A DNA stretch of 64,000 nucleotides from Lycorma delicatula (lineage: Eukaryota; Arthropoda; Insecta; Hemiptera; Fulgoridae): contig NC_134458.1 in assembly GCF_047948215.1 (NCBI RefSeq), positions 137,934,536 to 137,998,535 on the forward strand, read 5' to 3'. The position numbers and the translations under genes are program-made. The notes beneath the pieces are model-generated. The model was given only the letters and a program-made list of their open reading frames with translations, was not told the origin of the DNA and did no database searches. How positions within the stretch are numbered: position 1 is the first letter of the stretch; the number at the start of each line of letters is the position of its first letter. Of the stretch, positions 22,109 through 33,239 are shown piece by piece.

Positions 22109-23275
22109 CAGCGAATATAACTGGAATAGCTATATTAAAGGGGAAAGTGTGGTAGATCATGTCAAGAAATAGGATATTGGGTGTTTTTTTGCAAATTTTT
22201 ACGTTTTAGGGTCCAACTAGTTCATCTAGAACAAATAAACGTATTTATGTATGTATGTATGTATGTATGTATGTACGTACATATGAGTGCCGCACTGCTT
22301 CTGGCCTTATATCTCAGGATTGACCGACCGATTCTCTTCAAATTATATATTAGTATTTATTATATTATATATTATTATTACTAATATTTCTGTTAATGAG
22401 GCAGCGATCATATTATTATTATTTTTTAAAAATTTGTTAAGCGGGTTGGGTATATCACAAATAAAATCAGTTTCGATTTTCTTCAGAAGTATTCTAGAGA
22501 AAACTTTATTAAAGAAAATTTTTCACTTACAATGCTTAAATAAATAATTAAAAACATTTTTTTTTTCAAACAAGAAGAGTCAGAAAAGAAAAAAAGACAG
22601 AATATATAGTTTTTTTTTGTGGAAATGTGGAAGAAATTTTAAAGAAAAATTTTTCTAAAAATATATATATTGGTTAAGCTTAACGAATTTTCATTTTAGG
22701 TTTGGGGTTTATAATTAAAAAAAATTGTAGAAATTTCTGGATAGCTGTATGTATATATGAAGAATAAACTTTCAAAGAATTTTTGAAAAAAAATTTAAAC
22801 CGAAAGGAGAGAGAGCAAAAAAAAAAACAAAACAAAAAACCATCTTTTTAAATTTTAAGAAAGAGAGGTTGATTTTTTTAAAAGAAAACTTTTATTGAAT
22901 CATTTATATATGTATTGTAGGTAAAATATTTGCTTTTATAAATTTTTGTCTAAAATACTTTGAAGAAAATCGAAATTGGATTCTTTTTGCGATGTATCCA
23001 CCTCCTTAACGAATTTTGAAAAACTTAATATAATCAATGCTTCATATATAAAAATATTTGAGTCAAATTTGAAGTAAATCGGTTTGGCCAATCCTGACAT
23101 GTAAGTCCAAAAGCAGTGTGACACATACGTACATATATACTCACGTACATAAGGTTTTTCGTCCATATCAACTAGTTGGACGCTAAAACGAAAAAAATTG
23201 CAAAAAATCCGACACTCCGCTTTTGACATGATTACCATACTTTTACCTTTAATCTATTTTAACTAAATTCCGGTA
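22109..23275. mobile_element. Foldback-like repeat B: inverted heads flanking a unique centre
   Basis: A head of about 350-400 bp on the left (22109-22540) reappears in inverted orientation on the right (22925-23275). Shared phrases include GATCATGTCAAGAA / AATCATGTCAAAAG, TTTACGTTTTAGGGTCCAAC / TTTCGTTTTAGCGTCCAAC, CTCAGGATTGACCGACCGATT / GTCAGGATTGGCCAAACCGATT and GATTTTCTTCA. The centre (about 22595-22820) is not palindromic. The same centre-plus-head arrangement occurs reverse-complemented at 38813-39530. Each head carries GTAT/GTAC-type tetranucleotide tracts. Long inverted ends with internal short repeats recall foldback elements. No transposase is visible and the terminal bases and target duplication are not resolved. 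Confidence 0.6.
22248..22282. repeat. (GTAT)n/(GTAC)n microsatellite in head of repeat B
   Basis: Six or more tandem GTAT units passing into GTAC. Shorter versions of the tract occur at the same place in the other heads of repeat B. Confidence 0.9.
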
Positions 23276-24764
23276 AAGAAATAAAGATTGATAAAATTGA
23301 ACAATTCTCATTAAAATATATTTTCAATCATTTATCTATTCAAGTAAACTTTTTTGCATCATTTTCTCATTTATAAACTACCCTTTTTACTATCCCAAAA
23401 ATTTTTACAGTTTTTTTTTCATAAAGAATCACTGAATTAGCATTAGTTTTTATCTTTCATAGTACTATTTTCGAACTGCCCTTTTCCAAAAATTTATGTT
23501 TTACAATGAAATTTAAAAAAAACACAATGGCGTCACTTTACCATGAGTTTACTCGTAACTATTATAACGTGCTGGTCTTCCTGCGTACTGGTTGTTAACA
23601 CTATACTAAATGTATCCGTCCTGTTGGTTGCCCTTTCTTTCCTCCTCTATACTTTGAGCCATCCTCTTTATATCGATTATAATTTTTATAATTTATTCTT
23701 TTCTATTCAAATCCAAACGTTATCTTCTGATCTTATCTTTTATAGCTTTTCTCTCTCATCTTAAAAAATGGCTCAATCAGTTACTTTCTTATTTTCAAAA
23801 CTATGTAGTAGGCTTCTCTTTTACTACCTATATATATATATAAATTCTCACACACGTATTCCATGTACGAGTACATACTTAGGAGATAGTATATCCCTCA
23901 CTTCTAGCATTGTTATGAAGGGATTATATATTGCACAAAAGGCATATATTTATATTACTATTATTCATACAATAGACAGATTTGAAAAATATCTGTATTC
24001 TAAAATTCATAACAAATAAAATAATTAAATCAGATCACGTTTCATAATAAACAAAATAATAAATTATATGTATATATAAACACGACTGAAAATGTAAGTT
24101 GATATAGTTTGGTTTAAACCACAGGACTTCAATTAAATGAAGAACGAAATGAAACCATCTAAGTAGTAAAATTGTTTTATTATTATTATTATTGTTATTA
24201 GTATTATCATCATTGCAAACATTGAACAGTACTGATCGTGAATCGATTCCCTCCTTTTTCATTACTCTTTTTCTTTAACCCTTTTAATGTTTTGTGGTGC
24301 TTTTGTTACTTTTATCCTTCATCACATATTCATGATTCCAGTCTATACGCTAGTACCTTTTCAGTTCGTTCACCCTTCTTCTTCTTCGTCTTATTCTTAT
24401 GTTTTTCTTTTCATATTTATTTGTTACACCAGATGAAGATTTTAATCCTTTTCTTCTTGAACCTCTTCTTATTTCCCTTCGTCGACGTGGTTTTCTTTTT
24501 TTTTTTAATTGTATTCTCTTTTTTCACGAATAAAAAAAAAGAAGGAAGAAAGAAAGAAAGAATGATATTTGTTCGTGTCTTGTCGTAGTGTTGCTGCTTA
24601 GCTTAGATGAAGAATCTTTTTTAGTAAGTGAGCACGCGACTATCATTCTCTTAAAGATATCTTTATCATGAAGGTCACGGTCGTAATAATACTGGGATAC
24701 AAATAATATAATAAAGGGATACAAATATATTTGTATCCCTTTCTTTAATTTTTTTTTAAACAAA
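23276..24764. other. Pyrimidine-rich stretch, no gene assigned
   Basis: The plus strand is markedly T/C-rich, notably 23540-23760 and 24240-24580, giving long F/L/S-rich open frames on plus and purine-rich sequence on minus. The minus strand near 23540-23680 gives RMAQSIEEERKGNQQDG, which might be a LINE tail, but this is too weak to call. Confidence 0.4.
24713..24742. repeat. Perfect 30-bp palindrome
   Basis: Fifteen-base arms (AAAGGGATACAAATA and its complement) meet with no loop. A direct copy of GGGATACAAATA lies just upstream at 24694-24705. It is 23 bp from the 3' end of the LINE remnant that follows. Confidence 0.9.
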
Positions 24765-25795
24765 ATTGACTATTTTTTTTTTTTTTGCTTTTATTTCCGA
24801 ACAGACCTGTGAGGACCACGCAAATATAATTTCAATTCCTTCTGTTCCGATTTTCTCTCTTTCTCCTCCAGAATTCTTTCATTCTTTCACTATACTTTGT
24901 TTTTCATTTTTCTGTCCATTACATGCGCTCTCTTTTCTTTTTTGCTTCACAAGAACCTCTATTTTGCGAATTTTTTCTATAATTTTTTTTCTATCTTGAC
25001 AATCTTTTATTTCTATATTTGTTTTATTTAGGTCTTCCTTTACTTGTTTTATGTATGGGGTGAAGTTTTATATTTCCAAAATTTATCAAAACGTTATTTG
25101 TTCAATCTATCTGAATTCATTCGAATCGTATGTCCCACAAAATTTAATATTCTTTTTCGCATTGGGTTTCTAAATTTTCAAAGGGTTTTTCTTGTTTATC
25201 TCTTTAATTTTGTATATTTCTTTATTTTATTTCATTCTGTATCTGTCTTTTGTTTTTCTTGTGCCGTGGATCGTTCTTCAAATTTCCTTTCAGTTTTTAA
25301 AAGTGACCAGAGGTCACTTATACTGGAGGTTTCTGTCCCATGGAGGATTTCTGGTTTGAATACTGTATTATAGTGTCTCAATTTTGGATTTATGGAAAAT
25401 TTTTCTATTGTACATAAATTTCGTTAAAAATTTCAATCTCTCAAAAAATATTTTTATGCTTTCAAACGCCTTCTTATTCAAACCATTTGAAGTTACTATT
25501 TCGCCTGGATATTTAAATTTACCTGTATATTTAATTTTTCAAAATTAAGTTTGTGTACATTTTTCTTGCCTCTTTTTCAGAATTCGCCTGTAAAGTCAAA
25601 TCATTTCAGATAGCTAAAAAATTACTCTTTTTTCCTTTCCCTGCCACGATTTCAAAAGAAATTTTGTTAACATTCCAAAATGTTTTCATTATCTTATCCG
25701 ATACTTGGTTAAATAGTGTAGGGGAAAGGCCATAATTCTGTCTTAAACCTGTTTTAATTTTATGAATTTTTAGCGACATAATTATGTAACGTTTA
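24765..25795 (-). pseudogene. Non-LTR retrotransposon (LINE) 3' portion, degraded
   Basis: The minus strand gives, in order across frameshifts: IKTGLRQNYGLSPTLFN, matching the reverse transcriptase GxRQGDxLSPxLFN segment; a decayed palm region (NDLTLQAN where FADDIALLTN-like sequence is expected); YTGKFKYPGEIVTSNGLNKK; a thumb-side block with MYNRKIFHKSKIETL; MRKRILNFVGHTIRMNSDRL; and KYSERMKEFWRRKREN near the end. The 3' end is an A-rich run at 24768-24781. This domain order is that of insect endonuclease-reverse transcriptase LINEs; the KFKYLGEWITSNGLEKEA-like family is one I recall from leafhopper transcripts. The catalytic aspartates are lost and multiple stops are present. It is 5'-truncated within the reverse transcriptase. 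Confidence 0.8.
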
Positions 25796-26199
25796 CGTTA
25801 AAAAACCTATTCCATTTTCAGTTTACCTTATACGAATTATCAGGGAGTATAGGATGGGCAAATGATTAACAAGTAGGCTGAATTAATTTGTTAATTTGTC
25901 ATTAAACTGTCTATATATCTCAAGTAAACTGTATCTAAGTAAGGCATGCGTAGATCAACGTGATTTTTTTGTCGAATCGCATATTTGTGCATCTATCACT
26001 AATCGCATTGTTGTTTTTTTTTTTAAATTAAAATCGTTGTACGAGTATAATATAACATAAGGTTTTACATACCATTTAAATTTGATTCGCAAAAGTTCAT
26101 ATAGATTGCAAAAGTTGTATATTATTAATTTTGAAATTACAGGTAACTTACATCGAGGTTAATATAAATTTTTAAGTCTCTTATAAAGAATTAGGCGTT
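25796..26199. other. AT-rich spacer, no gene seen
   Basis: Nothing recognisable between the two LINE remnants. Confidence 0.5.
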
Positions 26200-26770
26200 T
26201 ACGTTTGCTTCATGTTAGTTTTTTATTCAATTATTATCAAAGTTTTTTACTGAAATCAGTTTTTGGAAAATTTTCATATGACAACTGTCTAGTGTAATCC
26301 TTTTCAAAGTATAAAAGTTATGTATTGTGTTTTGGATCGATTGACTTTAATAACCACCTTAAATCAGATGTGCGCTTTAATCGAGGGCGTTTAGATTTTA
26401 AACTTTAAAACTAAAAAAAAGAGCAAAGAAACATTGTCTTTTTAAAATATTAAGGAATAATTGTATCTGAGAGGGTAAGTGTCAGAGATGAATGTAATGT
26501 AAAATAGGGGACCCGAAAGTGATCCTTAAGGAACACCAACCTAAATAGAAACGTGAGAGGATTCCGCTGTTTTTTTGTCGTATAATAAAGTACAATTCAC
26601 GGAAAAAATTGAATAATGTACAAGGAAATATAATTTCTGAAGGAGACCATCATTTTACACTCAAATCAAGTGCTTGGTCAACATCAAAGAAGACACAAGT
26701 GGCTATTCCTTTTTCTTTTTCAAGGGCTCTCAAAGTAATCTACAAGAAGTAGTGGGTGAACTGTTAACTG
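26200..26770 (-). pseudogene. Jockey-type LINE reverse transcriptase fragment
   Basis: The minus strand reads LRALEKEKGIATCVFFDVDQ followed by ALDLSVK, a recognisable motif A (F-x-D-V-x-x-A-x-D). Then come IIFPCTLFNFFRELYFIIRQ and a GVP-GS-GPLFY segment corresponding to GVPQGSxLGPLLY. A degraded stretch follows where the YADD box belongs, then VVIKVNRSKTQYITFIL, equivalent to WxIKxNxxKSxxxTFTxR. It ends near 26200 without the C-terminal blocks seen at 20645-21300, so it is a separate, doubly truncated copy. Motif A retains both aspartates; motif C is not recognisable. It is non-functional. Confidence 0.75.
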
Positions 26771-28114
26771 TTTTAATCTGAATAAATAATCTTAGATCGA
26801 TATTATACTTTGTAAATGAACTTTGCGTAAGTTTAGAGGAAATAGTGAAAAGGTTAATTAATTAGATCATATGAATCCGGTTAATGCAGAGGTTTCCCGG
26901 GTTGAAACATTCTTTTCAAGACATAATTTCCTGGAACTGGAATTACTATTTGAATAATTTCAAATGAAAATTATTAAGACAGATTATTACTGAAATGAAA
27001 ATTTGCATTAAATATTGAATTGAACTGAGTGGTGTTATTGAATATTGAGTGAAATGAATTAGAGGTAATATGACAATAAATTTTATTTTATAAAAAGTAA
27101 AATAACCTAATTTCTTTCTGTATTTATATTCGTTATTTTATTGTTTTCAGTTTAAATTTTTATATGAATTAAACGGTTTCTTTGTGTCTGTATAGGTTAG
27201 ATTGTCTGTGGGTGGATTACAAAACGGATAATAGGACCCGTTTTTATTGAAAATTTATACGTTTTAACATAATTGTTTTTCTTTTGGTGATATTTATTTA
27301 ATTTTTTCCCCTTACGTATGTATTTTCTTTAATCAAATTCTGATTTCATTCCTCTAATCCATTAATTGTAATTCAAAGTATCTACAAGTCTATAATGATC
27401 TAGAAGACAAGAGTTGGATGACCAATTTTTTCGCTCAGAATTATTCTTCTATCAGTAAAATTCAACTCGGTACATAGCCGGATCAAAACATGAAATACGA
27501 AATTAAGTTATTAGAGCGATTAAGAGGCAATTATCAGGCATTCAAATGTTTTTCAGAATGTTTAATTTCACATCTTTCTGTGGATAGATCGTTATTTTAC
27601 AACAATCTTTATATTTCCTCTTTCCCATATCCTTGATCCTTTCCTTCTCGTTAAAATTCAATGAATTTTTCCCAATAGGATTCGTAAAAAATGCGATGAT
27701 TCCTTTAAGTTACTGTGTTCTTGGTGTTTATCGAGAGTGGCTCTGCCTATTGGTCAGTACGAAAAGGATGTAAGTGTCCTAATCCGTAGCTGTTCAAAAA
27801 ACCATAACTAACTGAGGTACTTATGTGGTAAAACCCAGCCTTCTAATCTTTCTTAATACAATGGAGTACAATCATACAGAATGAACGCCGATTTCTTGAT
27901 TAAATTAAAAACAAAATATCTAGTTTAAGTTTTTCTTGACAGATTATTTATTCTTTTTTTTAAATTTTATTTTAACTTGTAATTGTGGATTGAATATATA
28001 CAAGAAATTTGAAAAATGTTATGTTAAAAACTGGTTTAATTCAAAGTAAAATTTACTTAATTAAAAGATTAATGATAATTTGGATAAAGAGGAATTTTTT
28101 TTTGCTATGAAAGA
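26771..28114. other. Spacer, no gene assigned
   Basis: On the minus strand near 27690-27850 the frame SYGFLNSYGLGHLHPFRTD has a coding-like look, but I recognise no family and stops flank it closely. Confidence 0.4.
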
Positions 28115-28262
28115 ACGGGCATCAACAGTTATAATCATTAGCCCGGTGGAAATTTGTAGCCTATGAAAAAAACTATGCTTGACCGGGATTCGAACTCAAG
28201 ACCTCCAAACGAAGTGCCGAGACGCTTTCTAGTCAGCAAAGGAGGAATTAATCCAAGTAGTT
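28115..28262 (-). mobile_element. tRNA-derived SINE fragment
   Basis: On the minus strand a good B box (AGTTCGAATCCCGGTC, near 28182-28197) lies about 35 bp downstream of an A-box-like TTGCTGACTAGAAAGCG. After the head comes CATAGGCTACAAATTTCCACC. The tRNA-like head is similar in plan to the SINEs at 7735-7915 and 43524-43686, but the body differs, so it may be a different family. Target duplications are not clear. Confidence 0.55.
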
Positions 28263-31189
28263 TACAACAAATTTATTCACATGTTATCCATTTTATTAAT
28301 TTAATAAAGTTTCGCAACTTATAAATTGTAAAATTCCAAAAATGTTTCTTTAATCTTTTTTTTTTAATTGATAAAGTATTTTTTTTTAATATCGTGAATT
28401 TTTATTTTTAAATATGTAACGTATTTAAGTGTTTTTAAAATTAATTTTTCTTAAGTTACTCAATCAGTTACTGTTTAAAAGCTGGCATCTTTTAAACTAA
28501 CTAGACATGACCGTTAAAATGCAAATTTTACGGCAATAAAATTTAACTTGCTTATTTCATGTGCTCTAAACATACAGAAAAAAAAACAATCTGTTCACGA
28601 TTTGACACACCCTTAAACCAATAAATAATAACAATTTTATTATTATTTTTTCTTTTTTTTTAAAAAAAGGAAAGAAATAATTTCTTATACAATTTATAAA
28701 ATTATAATTTTTTAAATTGCTAGTTTGGACAGTAATTATATTTAAAAATAAATAATTATTCCGAGTTTGACTGATATTTCAATCTTTATTTGTTCTACAC
28801 TTATTATTTTTTTACGCAGTGATTTAAATTTAAAATAAAAATGAAAAGATTTGTTGTCTATTTATATAAAATCATTTATAATAATTGTTCAATATGGTAC
28901 TCGTACATAATCAGAATCGTTAAAGACTTTTTTACCATTTTTAATTAAAAATTTTCTAGACTTCTAAATTAGGTGGAGGTAAAATACATTATAACTTTTG
29001 CTACTTGAGCATTGTTTGTTAAATAGCAGTTACCTGTTCGTATTTTAAGGGCATATATATATATATAATTGTAAAGCTAGAAGAAAAAGACTGGATCTTT
29101 GTTTCTTAATCCAATTATAGGATTGGTTACCTCAGTCGTACAAAAACATTAATTTATAAATCACATATTTTTGTTTTCCTTAATACTTGGTAGATTTTTT
29201 GTCTTTAATTATTCCGTAATTCCATCCTTATTAGTCGAACTTTATTTTGACGAGAATTTTGGAGAATTAAAAAAGGATCCTTACTGTAAAATGAGGTTAA
29301 ATCATTATTGCGACGATTACATTGTATCCGCTTATTGTGAAAAATTCTGTTTGCAGTCCTGATACTTATATACGTAATATGTAAACTTGTAATGTTTCAT
29401 TTTCGTTTGGGTCTGTAAACTCCATGATTTCATTACCTTTTGTTTTATACTGATGTTTCGAAGAAAAGTACGGCATTACTTTCGGTCGCGTGATTTTTTT
29501 GACGTTTTGAAGATGAGGAGTACGAAAATACCATTCACTTAAATTGGGGTTTCCCAATTTATATATATAGGCCTATGTACAAACTTTTGTGACTCTAAAA
29601 TCTTCAACACTACTATATCAATTTCATTGAAGTTTAGGTATGCTGTACTAATGTATCTGAAGTCAATTTATCGTCGAAAAAATATGAGCGGAGCAAGTTA
29701 GAAGCGTGGTTTGTTACAATGCTAATAATGCTACACGATGGGACGTGGAAACAAAATATAATAACGGAAAGTCGGTCTTGAGCATGATTTTATTTTATAT
29801 TTTTTTATACATATAATACCTCTTTTTTAATTTTAATTTTTGCACATCTATTATTTTTGACAATGAAAATTACAAAAGTGTATAAAGTGCGATTAGTTAA
29901 AATTTGTAACAAAACGTGTCGTTGAGTGAGAAACAAATTTTTTTGTCCATGATCATTTTATTTTCCCGTAATAAAAAACTTTGTATGTATTCTTCTTAAA
30001 TTAAGTAAATTTTTTTAGATTATCCGAAAAATGTTAATTTTGTATTAAAGATGTATTAAATGTTTATTTCTTGATTTGTAAAAATAAAATTTGCAGACGA
30101 TTGCTTAGTCAACTTAACGATGAAATTTTCAAGCTCCTCTTTCCTCATTCAAAATTTCTTTCATATTACGAGATAATGTTGAATATATAAGACAGAAGAT
30201 AAAAGTAAAAATGTTGAAATGAAAATCACAATTGGTTTATCATATTTCTACATCCGGGGATAGAAAAAAAAACTATATACACAAAGATTAACGTTTGTAT
30301 TTAAATTTATTATTAAAAGTAAATTTATTCAGATCCATCCAGATTCGCTAAAGTTATTGAGATTCAGATAAACAAACATCTAAAAATCCCAAATGCTTAT
30401 TTGAATATAAATCTCACTTTATTCGATCAGTAAATTAAACTTTTTATTTTAAATTATTTTAATAATAGATTGTTTTATTTATTTATTTGTATATGGTGAT
30501 GCAATAAAATTTCTGGAGGGGAATAGAAAATGTTTACTCTGAATGATCTATTCTGATTATTCTTATTAATTATTATCAACATTATTTTTTTTCATTAATT
30601 TTTTTTTTTACGTTTAGTATTACTTTACAAACCGATAATTATACCTTACTTTCTAGTCATGAAGTTTTTATTCGTATTTATTATTACGTTTCTTCCGCTT
30701 CATATTTTATTTCAATGTCTTATTATTTTATCATTTATATATATTTCAACAATCGCAGTTATGAAATTTTTATTATTTAGGAAATAAAATTACAATATTA
30801 TTATAAAAATAAAACAATATAAAAATCGATCGAGTAAAGAAAAAAAGTCAAAATAATTTAAGACAAGTTAACTAAATTTTCATGAAGAGAAACTTCTAAT
30901 TATATTAACCGTATAATTAAAAATTAAAATAAAAAATAAAAGTTCACTCGTATAGATAGAAATAATTTTTGAATAAAATAAGTGTCACAAGAGAAAAATT
31001 CTGATTGAAAAAAATCAGTTTTAAAATTTGTTATAGTTGAGTAAATAAAATTAGATGGATCGCTAAAGTTTAAAATAAAGAGGGGTTAAGATGAATCAGT
31101 AAAGAAAAATTTTTTGGAAAAAATTAAATGAAACAACTAGAAGGGTAATTTAGTAATTAAAAGACACAAGTCGCTCTGGAAAGGTTTAT
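28263..31189. other. AT-rich spacer, no gene assigned
   Basis: Open frames 29171-29362 (plus) and 29366-29557 (minus) have slightly more balanced composition than the background but no motif, splice context or homology I can name. A short AT run lies at 29050-29067. Confidence 0.5.
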
Positions 31190-31398
31190 TTAATTATGTA
31201 ACATTTTTTTCACTTTTCAACAACATTAATATACTTATTTCATCTGTGAATCATCTTATTTATGCCTGTTGTAAAGAAATTTTTGTCTTGATGTCAGAGT
31301 CAATTTACCACATTTTCTTTGATTTCGTCACTGGTATTAAACCTCTCACCAAGTAGGGCCTCCTTGAGTGGACCAAATAACTGGAAATCCGATGGAAC

Positions 31399-31413
31399 CA
31401 AGTCAGGAGAACC
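31399..31413. repeat. Target-site duplication of nested SINE (left)
   Basis: CAAGTCAGGAGAACC, matched at 13 of 15 positions by CAAGTCAGGAAGACC at 31704-31718. It lies within the transposase codons for SPDL. Confidence 0.8.
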
Positions 31414-31703
31414 TATTTTTCTGTTTAGCCTCCAGAACCACCGTAAGATATTACTTCAGAGGATGCATAAGGATGATATACATGAATGTAAATGAAGTGT
31501 AGTCTTGTACAGTCTCAGGTCGACTGTTCCTGATATGTGTGGTTAATTAAAACCCAACTACCAAAGAACACCGGTATCCTCGATCTAGTATTCAAAACCG
31601 TATAAACGTAACTGCCTTTACTAGTATTTGTACCTTAGAACTCTCGACTTTGAAATCAGCTGATTTGCGATTACGAGTTCACCACGAGACCAATCCGGTG
31701 GGT
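31414..31703 (-). mobile_element. tRNA-derived SINE (family 1) nested in mariner
   Basis: About 290 bp, the reverse complement of the SINE at 9532-9815. The head has an A box GGATTGGTCTCGTGGTG and a decayed B box (AAGGTACAAATACTAG, where copy 1 has GGTTCAAATCC). The body carries GATACCGGTGTTCTTTGG and the tail GGAGGCTAAACAGAAAAA. It interrupts the mariner coding sequence just before the third catalytic motif. It inserted after the mariner and is itself old, given the damaged B box. Confidence 0.88.
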
Positions 31704-31718
31704 CAAGTCAGGAAGACC
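31704..31718. repeat. Target-site duplication of nested SINE (right)
   Basis: Pairs with 31399-31413. Confidence 0.8.
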
Positions 31719-32575
31719 GGGTGAAGTAATACTTTCCGATGTAATTTGTCGATTGTTCTCGAGTTACCTGAACTGTGTGAGGCTGGGCGTTTTCATGAAG
31801 AAGAATGATGCTTTGCGCTGAAATCCAGGGCATTTTTCTATACTGTTGGCTTAACTTTGCTGGTAAACATAATTATCACAATAGCATATGTTGTTTTTTT
31901 ATCGTTGAACTTCTAGAAAATCGAAAACACCGGCCCTTTTGTATCCCAAAAGATTTTCATGATTTTTCCTACTGATCGTCGTTTTTTATTAACGGATGAA
32001 CTCGTGTGCTTCCACACCATGATTTGTCTTTTTGATTCCGGTTGATAATGGTGAATCCATGTCTCATCTCGAGTTAGAATACTGTGCAAAAAAGCATCAT
32101 TTTCCTGCTGATACTGTTGTTTCAGCTCTGAACACATACGAAGTCTTGTCTTCTTATGAGGACCTGTAAACTCTCTTGGAACTCAACTTGAACTTGTTTT
32201 ACGGTACTTTAGTTTGCTGATGATAATGTACCAAAACTTGCTTGTAGGTTTTTAGCTGTAATCTCAACTGTAATCTGTCGATCTTCTTGGATGACAGAGT
32301 TTGCGAGTTTCAAGCGCTGGAGTTAAAGCTTCAGTTAGATGTTTAGAACGGTGCTCGTCAGTCACAGAAGTTCGACCGTCTTTAAATCTTTCTACCCATT
32401 AGTAAAAATATCTGCGGTTCATATAACTTTGTCCTTATTTTTTGGTTATACGACAGTAAATGTTAACTGGTTTTTCAACTTCAAAAAACAAAAAAAAAAA
32501 AACGAATCACTGTACGCTGTTCAACTAATTAGCAAACTTCACGAGGATTCGTCATCATAAAATGAGATTTTTAGG

Positions 32576-33239
32576 TTATAAATAAAACAATTTTATTCAA
32601 ATAGTTTATCAGAAGTCATCACAGGGTTAACTAACTTACTGTTTTGAAATTATCATAATCCTCTTACCGATTGTTTTGGCTCCACAACTGTTTGTGACTT
32701 TAATTATTGAATTATTCTCGTATAATAGAGGCACTAGAACATATCTCATTGATGGTTGAAGCAAACATTTTGCAGGCTTCTTCCACCCTCACTTACAGGC
32801 TGACATATGAGATCTTGATGGATTTGCAGGCATTATTGCACGTTGATGTTTTTAATTTTTTCTCCTCCAAGCTATAAAATTTTATAACCCTGCCTAACAG
32901 TGGTAATATTTGACGCACATGTACTTTAATGAGAAATAAAGTGTAGGAAGACTGTAATAATAGCAAAAAAAATATTCTACGAGTGGGTTAGTTTCAGGGG
33001 GGAAGGGAGGTGGTACATACTAATGAAAAAGTGAGCTGTTACTGGAGGATATTCCCCTAAATTCAATTACAATAGTGGGAGTAATTCTATTGGACTGCTA
33101 ACAATCTTTCGTTTGTAGGTTGCTAAGTCATAAACATTAAAGCACATGGTGGTAGGTAAAACTTTTCTTGGTGGGTGGTATAAAGGGTAAAGATAAATTT
33201 GAAAATTTACCTTGTGGTTGTCTTGCTCTCTTATCCAGT
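32576..33239. other. Spacer, no gene seen
   Basis: Less AT-rich than average but with no identifiable coding or mobile-element signature. Confidence 0.45.

Larger units (their letters stand above)
31190..32575 (-). pseudogene. Mariner transposase pseudogene, interrupted by a SINE
   Basis: On the minus strand the N-terminus is recognisable as VEQRTVIRF (near 32540), followed by a wrecked helix-turn-helix region and RQITVEITAKNLQASFGTL. A 74-codon frame (31913-32137) gives the first catalytic motif, LTRDETWIHHYQPESKRQ (Asp at 32066-32068), and VGKIMKIFWDTKGPVF. The second motif reads LLHENAQPHT, so the catalytic Asp is Glu (31793-31795). After the SINE the chain resumes with SPDLVPSDFQLFGPLKEALL, keeping the third Asp, then NFFTTGINKMIHR near the C-terminus (about 31215). 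Domain order and motifs are those of the insect mariner group related to SETMAR. Frameshifts and stops exclude activity. Terminal repeats were not resolved. Confidence 0.87.

Noticed and set aside
24238..24588. 116-codon F/L-rich plus frame that looks like membrane segments
   Set aside because: It is polypyrimidine sequence; hydrophobicity follows from T-rich codons and there is no charged or conserved pattern.
25044..25373. 109-codon plus frame
   Set aside because: Antisense shadow of the LINE remnant on the minus strand.
27481..27860. Minus-strand coding-like stretch SYGFLNSYGLGHLHPFRTD
   Set aside because: Short, bounded by stops, and I could not place it in any family, so no feature was called.
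28115..28262. Considered a functional tRNA gene
   Set aside because: The tRNA-like head continues into a SINE body and no complete cloverleaf with paired acceptor ends is evident.
29366..29557. 63-codon minus frame (NLSEWYFRTPHLQNVKK...)
   Set aside because: Composition is fair but there is no motif, splice signal or homology I can name.
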